Of a DNA stretch of 64,000 nucleotides, positions 61,356 to 64,000 are shown piece by piece. Both the position numbers and the translations under genes were made by a program. Source of the DNA: DATKYQ01 sp964640665. GTDB taxonomy: Bacteria > Myxococcota > B64-G9. Within the stretch, counting starts at the first letter, position 1; every line of letters starts with the position of its first letter. The DNA is taken from positions 3,716-67,715 of the forward strand of contig CAZXHT010000023.1 in assembly GCA_964640665.1 (NCBI GenBank). Direction: 5' to 3'. A model generated the notes under the pieces. That model made no database searches and was not told where the DNA came from. It worked only from the letters and a program-made list of their open reading frames with translations.

Positions 61356-63440
61356 TTACTGTTGGACGATGATGAACTCGACGCGCCTGTTCTGGGCGCG
61401 GCCGCGGCGGGTGTTGTTGGGTGCTATCGGCTTTTCCTCGCCGTAACCCTTGGAATCCAGCCGTTCGGGGGTGATGCCCTGCTCGACGAGATAGCTGCGA
61501 ACCGCGTCGGCCCTCTTCTGGCTGAGGGTCATGTTGCCATTGTTGGAACCCCTGCTGTCGGTGTGCCCCTCGATGCGCACCTTCTTGATCTGCATGTTGT
61601 TGACCAGGACGTCCACCACGCCGTCGAGGATCGACAGGCTGTCCACCCGGATCGTCGCCCGGCCGGAATCGAAGTGGATCTTCTTCTTGACGACAATCTT
61701 GTCCTTCATAACTATGACGATGCGCTTCTTGGGCGCCGGGGTCAGCTTGAACTCGGCCGCCACTGTCTTGTCTTTCTCGATCTTGAAACGGCGGCCCTTG
61801 GAGAGATACCCGTCTGCCGAGACCTTGACCTCGTAAGTACCCTCGGGAACCTGGCTGGAGAACTCACCGCTGTCCGCGGCAGCCTGGGTGTGAAGTTCGG
61901 CCGGTCCGATGATGTCTATTTTCGCGGCCAGCGGCTTGTCCTTCTCGTCGCGTACGCTGCCTGAGAGCGTGCCCTTCTTGACCTCGGGCTCGAGGGCGAA
62001 GTCGAGCAGGCTAACATCGCCCGCCTTGACCTCGGCCTCCTGGGTCATCGGCTTGTAGCCGTCGTGCGAGGCCGAAAGTTTGACCTTGCCGGCAGTCAGG
62101 TCGTAGGTCTCATACTTGCCCTCCAGCGCGTCCGTGCCCACCGGTGTGATGTCGCCGCCCTCGAAGGCGACGATCGCGCCCGGAATCGGCTGTTGGTCAA
62201 CCGCGTTTATAACCCGGCCCTTGACCCGCCCGGTGGTAACCGGGGCGACAACCTGCTTCTCGACGACCTTCTCCTTCTCGACGATTTTCTCGACGATCTT
62301 CTCCTCGCCCCGCTTGGAGGGATCGAAACAATAGGTCAACCCCAGCCACACCATGTAGGGCGGCGTTGACGGTACGCCCTCCAGGTAGGCCTTGGTGCCG
62401 CCGATGCCGATGTCGACGGCGAAGTCGAGGGTGATGACGTCGAGGTAGGTCACCCGAACGCCCGGAGTCAGGTACATGGGTATCACGTTGGCGTACTTGG
62501 TCTGCTCATCGAGCGAGCCGCCGGCCAAATCGTCGTCGGAGACGCCGATCGGCAGTTGCACGTTGTACTCTATGAATGGCGTGATGGCCACGGGATCGGC
62601 ATACGGCAAAGGCGCGTCCAGGCCGAAGCCCAGGTTGACCCGGTGATACTTGTTGAGCCGCAAGGCGTACATCTCGATGTAGTTGAGATCGCGGTTACCC
62701 TCGAGCACTGAGGTATTCTCCATGATGAAACCGGCGTTCAGGTTGGCGCGCAGAGGGACATCGGGCGAAAGCCCGCGGGCGTCGAACGAGACGAGCGCGT
62801 TGGTGCGCAGGCTGGTGCCGCCGAAATCCGGGGTCACGCCGCCGATGCCGTTGACAAAGTCGACCGCCAGGTCGGCTCCCAGGCCCAGGCAGGGCAACAC
62901 CTGGTAGAAACCCTTGGCGCCCAATTCGAAATCTCCCTGGGTCTGCAGCAGTTCCGGGCGGGTGATCGAGTTTTTGTTCGAGCTGGAACGCAGCGAGGCG
63001 AAGGCCTCGAGAAAGGGCAGCGGAGTCCAGGCGATCGAGAAGCGGCCCGCGACCCGTGACTCGGAGTAGTCGGCCCAGTCGTTGTAGTTGAGAAAGCCTC
63101 CCGATCCCGACGAGCTGAAGAAGCCGCCGTGAATGGCCAGGCGGATGGTCCAAACCTCGGCGGAGCCGGCCTGCATGACTCGGAACAATCCGCTCTCACC
63201 GCCGGGCGCGGCCGAGACGAAGCGCAGCTTCGATTCAGGTTTTTTCGCACCGTCCTCACCAGCGGCAGCGGGCGCGTCTTTTTTCTCGCCTTCGTCGCCG
63301 CTCTCGTCCGCCGCGACCATGGCCTTCTCGATGGCCGCGTCGGCCTCTTCCATCGAGGCGGGCTTCTTGTCGGGCTCCCCGGCCGCGGCCGGCAGGCAAA
63401 TTACCAGGGCGAACATCGTCATCATCGCATATCTTATCAT
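61356..63440 (-). CDS. OmpA-family barrel with carboxypeptidase-regulatory-like repeats
   Basis: A 694-residue outer-membrane protein. A signal peptide (MIRYAMMTMFALVICLPAAA) and an acidic segment lead to a beta-barrel (about 90-395). A VEK-repeat hinge (EKIVEKIVEKEKVVEKQ) leads to two carboxypeptidase-regulatory-like domains (GRVKGRVINAVDQQPIPGAI, GTLSGSVRDEKDKPLAAKID), then a C-terminal OmpA peptidoglycan-binding domain (KVRIEGHTDSRGSNNGNMTL, GYGEEKPIAPNNTRRGRAQN). ATG 63440 has GGAGG upstream. It probably ties the outer membrane to the wall. It is convergent with the macroglobulin-like gene (13-base gap). Confidence 0.88.
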   Translation of the reverse strand: MIRYAMMTMFALVICLPAAAGEPDKKPASMEEADAAIEKAMVAADESGDEGEKKDAPAAAGEDGAKKPESKLRFVSAAPGGESGLFRVMQAGSAEVWTIRLAIHGGFFSSSGSGGFLNYNDWADYSESRVAGRFSIAWTPLPFLEAFASLRSSSNKNSITRPELLQTQGDFELGAKGFYQVLPCLGLGADLAVDFVNGIGGVTPDFGGTSLRTNALVSFDARGLSPDVPLRANLNAGFIMENTSVLEGNRDLNYIEMYALRLNKYHRVNLGFGLDAPLPYADPVAITPFIEYNVQLPIGVSDDDLAGGSLDEQTKYANVIPMYLTPGVRVTYLDVITLDFAVDIGIGGTKAYLEGVPSTPPYMVWLGLTYCFDPSKRGEEKIVEKIVEKEKVVEKQVVAPVTTGRVKGRVINAVDQQPIPGAIVAFEGGDITPVGTDALEGKYETYDLTAGKVKLSASHDGYKPMTQEAEVKAGDVSLLDFALEPEVKKGTLSGSVRDEKDKPLAAKIDIIGPAELHTQAAADSGEFSSQVPEGTYEVKVSADGYLSKGRRFKIEKDKTVAAEFKLTPAPKKRIVIVMKDKIVVKKKIHFDSGRATIRVDSLSILDGVVDVLVNNMQIKKVRIEGHTDSRGSNNGNMTLSQKRADAVRSYLVEQGITPERLDSKGYGEEKPIAPNNTRRGRAQNRRVEFIIVQQ

Positions 63441-63472
63441 TGCAATCCTCCAGTTCTCGGGGAACTGTGAAT

Positions 63473-63500
63473 ATCTTACGATTACTGCCACCGATGTCAA
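63473..63500 (-). promoter_or_regulatory. Sigma-70 promoter of the OmpA-family gene
   Basis: Minus strand consensus TTGACA (63500-63495), a 16-base spacer, TAAGAT (63478-63473). The leader would be about 26 bases to ATG 63440. Confidence 0.55.
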
Positions 63501-63598
63501 AAACTCTTTTACCCGGCCAAAAATATCGGGCAGCGAGCCGGTGCCGGGTGTTGACAAACAAGTCCCCGTCTGGTAGGCAATTCAGCCTGGAATGGCGC

Positions 63599-63671
63599 GG
63601 TGGGTGTAGCTCAATGGTAGAGCGCTGGATTGTGGTTCCAGATGTTGTGGGTTCAAGCCCCATCACTCACC
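63599..63671 (+). tRNA. tRNA-His(GTG)
   Basis: A full cloverleaf: acceptor GTGGGTG (63600-63606) pairs with CACTCAC (63664-63670) with one G-T wobble. The extra 5-prime G (63599) faces C at 63671, the histidine identity pair. The anticodon stem CTGGA/TCCAG encloses GTG (63632-63634), and the T-arm is GTGGG-TTCAAGC-CCCAT. CCA is not encoded. Confidence 0.96.
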
Positions 63672-63676
63672 CTGAA

Positions 63677-63708
63677 GCCCCCGGGGGACCCGGCGATTTC
63701 CCGGGGGC
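63677..63708 (+). terminator. GC-rich hairpin between tRNA-His and tRNA-Lys
   Basis: GCCCCCGGG (63677-63685) and CCCGGGGGC (63700-63708) form a perfect 9-bp stem with a 14-base loop, followed by GCGTTTT. It could terminate transcription after tRNA-His or guide RNA processing. The T-run is short. Confidence 0.5.
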
Positions 63709-63715
63709 GCGTTTT

Positions 63716-63788
63716 GGGTCGTTAGCTCAGTTGGTAGAGCAGCGGACTCTTAATCCGCGGGCCAAAGGTTCGAATCCTTTACGACCCA
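63716..63788 (+). tRNA. tRNA-Lys(CTT)
   Basis: Acceptor GGGTCGT (63716-63722) pairs fully with ACGACCC (63781-63787), discriminator A. The D-arm is standard (GCTCAGTTGGTAGAGC), the anticodon stem GCGGA/TCCGC encloses CTT (63749-63751), and the T-arm is AAAGG-TTCGAAT-CCTTT. CCA is not encoded. Confidence 0.96.
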
Positions 63789-63794
63789 TATCAT

Positions 63795-63807
63795 GCGCCC
63801 GTAGCTC
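63795..63807 (+). repeat. 13-base copy of the tRNA-Arg 5-prime end
   Basis: GCGCCCGTAGCTC is identical to the first 13 bases of the tRNA-Arg gene at 63924 but is followed by unrelated sequence. It may be a relic of a deleted or rearranged tRNA copy, or a recombination scar. Confidence 0.5.
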
Positions 63808-63923
63808 CGTGACGACCGAGCGGAGCGAGGGAGGAACGGTGCCAGACCGTAACAGCTGCGAGGACCTGCGAAGCAGGGCCCGCATGCTGTCGGGCCTGGT
63901 GCAGTTGGGCCGAGTACGATTGT

Positions 63924-63997
63924 GCGCCCGTAGCTCAGTTGGATAGAGCGGTGGACTTCGAATCCACAGGCCGGGGGTTCGAGCCCCTCCGGGCGCG
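63924..63997 (+). tRNA. tRNA-Arg(TCG)
   Basis: Acceptor GCGCCCG (63924-63930) pairs with CGGGCGC (63990-63996), discriminator G. The anticodon stem GTGGA/TCCAC encloses TCG (63958-63960), and the T-arm is GGGGG-TTCGAGC-CCCTC. CCA is not encoded. The window ends 3 bases later. Confidence 0.95.
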
Positions 63998-64000
63998 TTT

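Overview
The window looks like a scaffold from an uncultured, GC-rich member of the Deltaproteobacteria/Myxococcota group. The signs are a lptCAB-rpoN-hpf-ptsN-rapZ-EIIA-HPr-EI cluster of deltaproteobacterial type, a Ser/Thr kinase with a zinc-ribbon N-terminus and an AgmX/TonB-like C-terminus, an outer-membrane barrel fused to a CFI-box, giant cysteine-rich repeat lipoproteins ending in a proprotein-convertase P-domain, and many lipoboxes. A run of ten Ns (17454-17463) shows it is a scaffolded assembly. All family calls are from reading motifs; no search was run.

Layout. 1-579: left-truncated, apparently frameshifted P-domain lipoprotein. 0.7-10.6 kb, minus strand: a housekeeping and regulatory block read as lptC-lptA-lptB-rpoN-hpf-ptsN-rapZ-EIIA(Man)-ptsH-ptsI-metK-uppP. 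10.8-13.8 kb: a more AT-rich accessory patch with a leucine-rich-repeat lipoprotein, a YwqK/MORN-like lipoprotein and a HepT-MntA (HEPN/MNT) toxin-antitoxin pair. 13.7-17.2 kb, minus: stand-alone E2-type acyltransferase, LpxL-like acyltransferase, pyrG. 17.4-21.0 kb, plus: FecR / LysM-like / response regulator / HD-GYP operon, closed by a strong terminator shared with rplM-rpsI. 22.0-29.4 kb, minus: small lipoproteins, a lipase-like lipoprotein, truA, the CFI-box/barrel gene (with a near-perfect sigma-54 promoter), asd, an Ig-like lipoprotein and an SPFH lipoprotein. 30.3-45.2 kb, minus: two giant paralogous cysteine-rich lipoproteins (1825 and 3122 aa). 45.5-63.4 kb: an envelope locus with PEGA, Fn3, barrel, FecR, kinase, macroglobulin-like and OmpA proteins. 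63.6-64.0 kb: tRNA-His, tRNA-Lys, tRNA-Arg.

How parts may work together. The 3122-aa lipoprotein gene has a long leader that reads as promoter, then an 83-nt structured element resembling a c-di-GMP-I (GEMM-I) riboswitch, then a textbook intrinsic terminator, then the start codon. The window also encodes an HD-GYP c-di-GMP phosphodiesterase next to a receiver domain. A plausible model is that c-di-GMP (or cGAMP) controls display of a giant surface lipoprotein. RpoN, encoded here, probably drives the CFI-box/barrel gene. These links are inference; the sequence elements themselves are directly visible.
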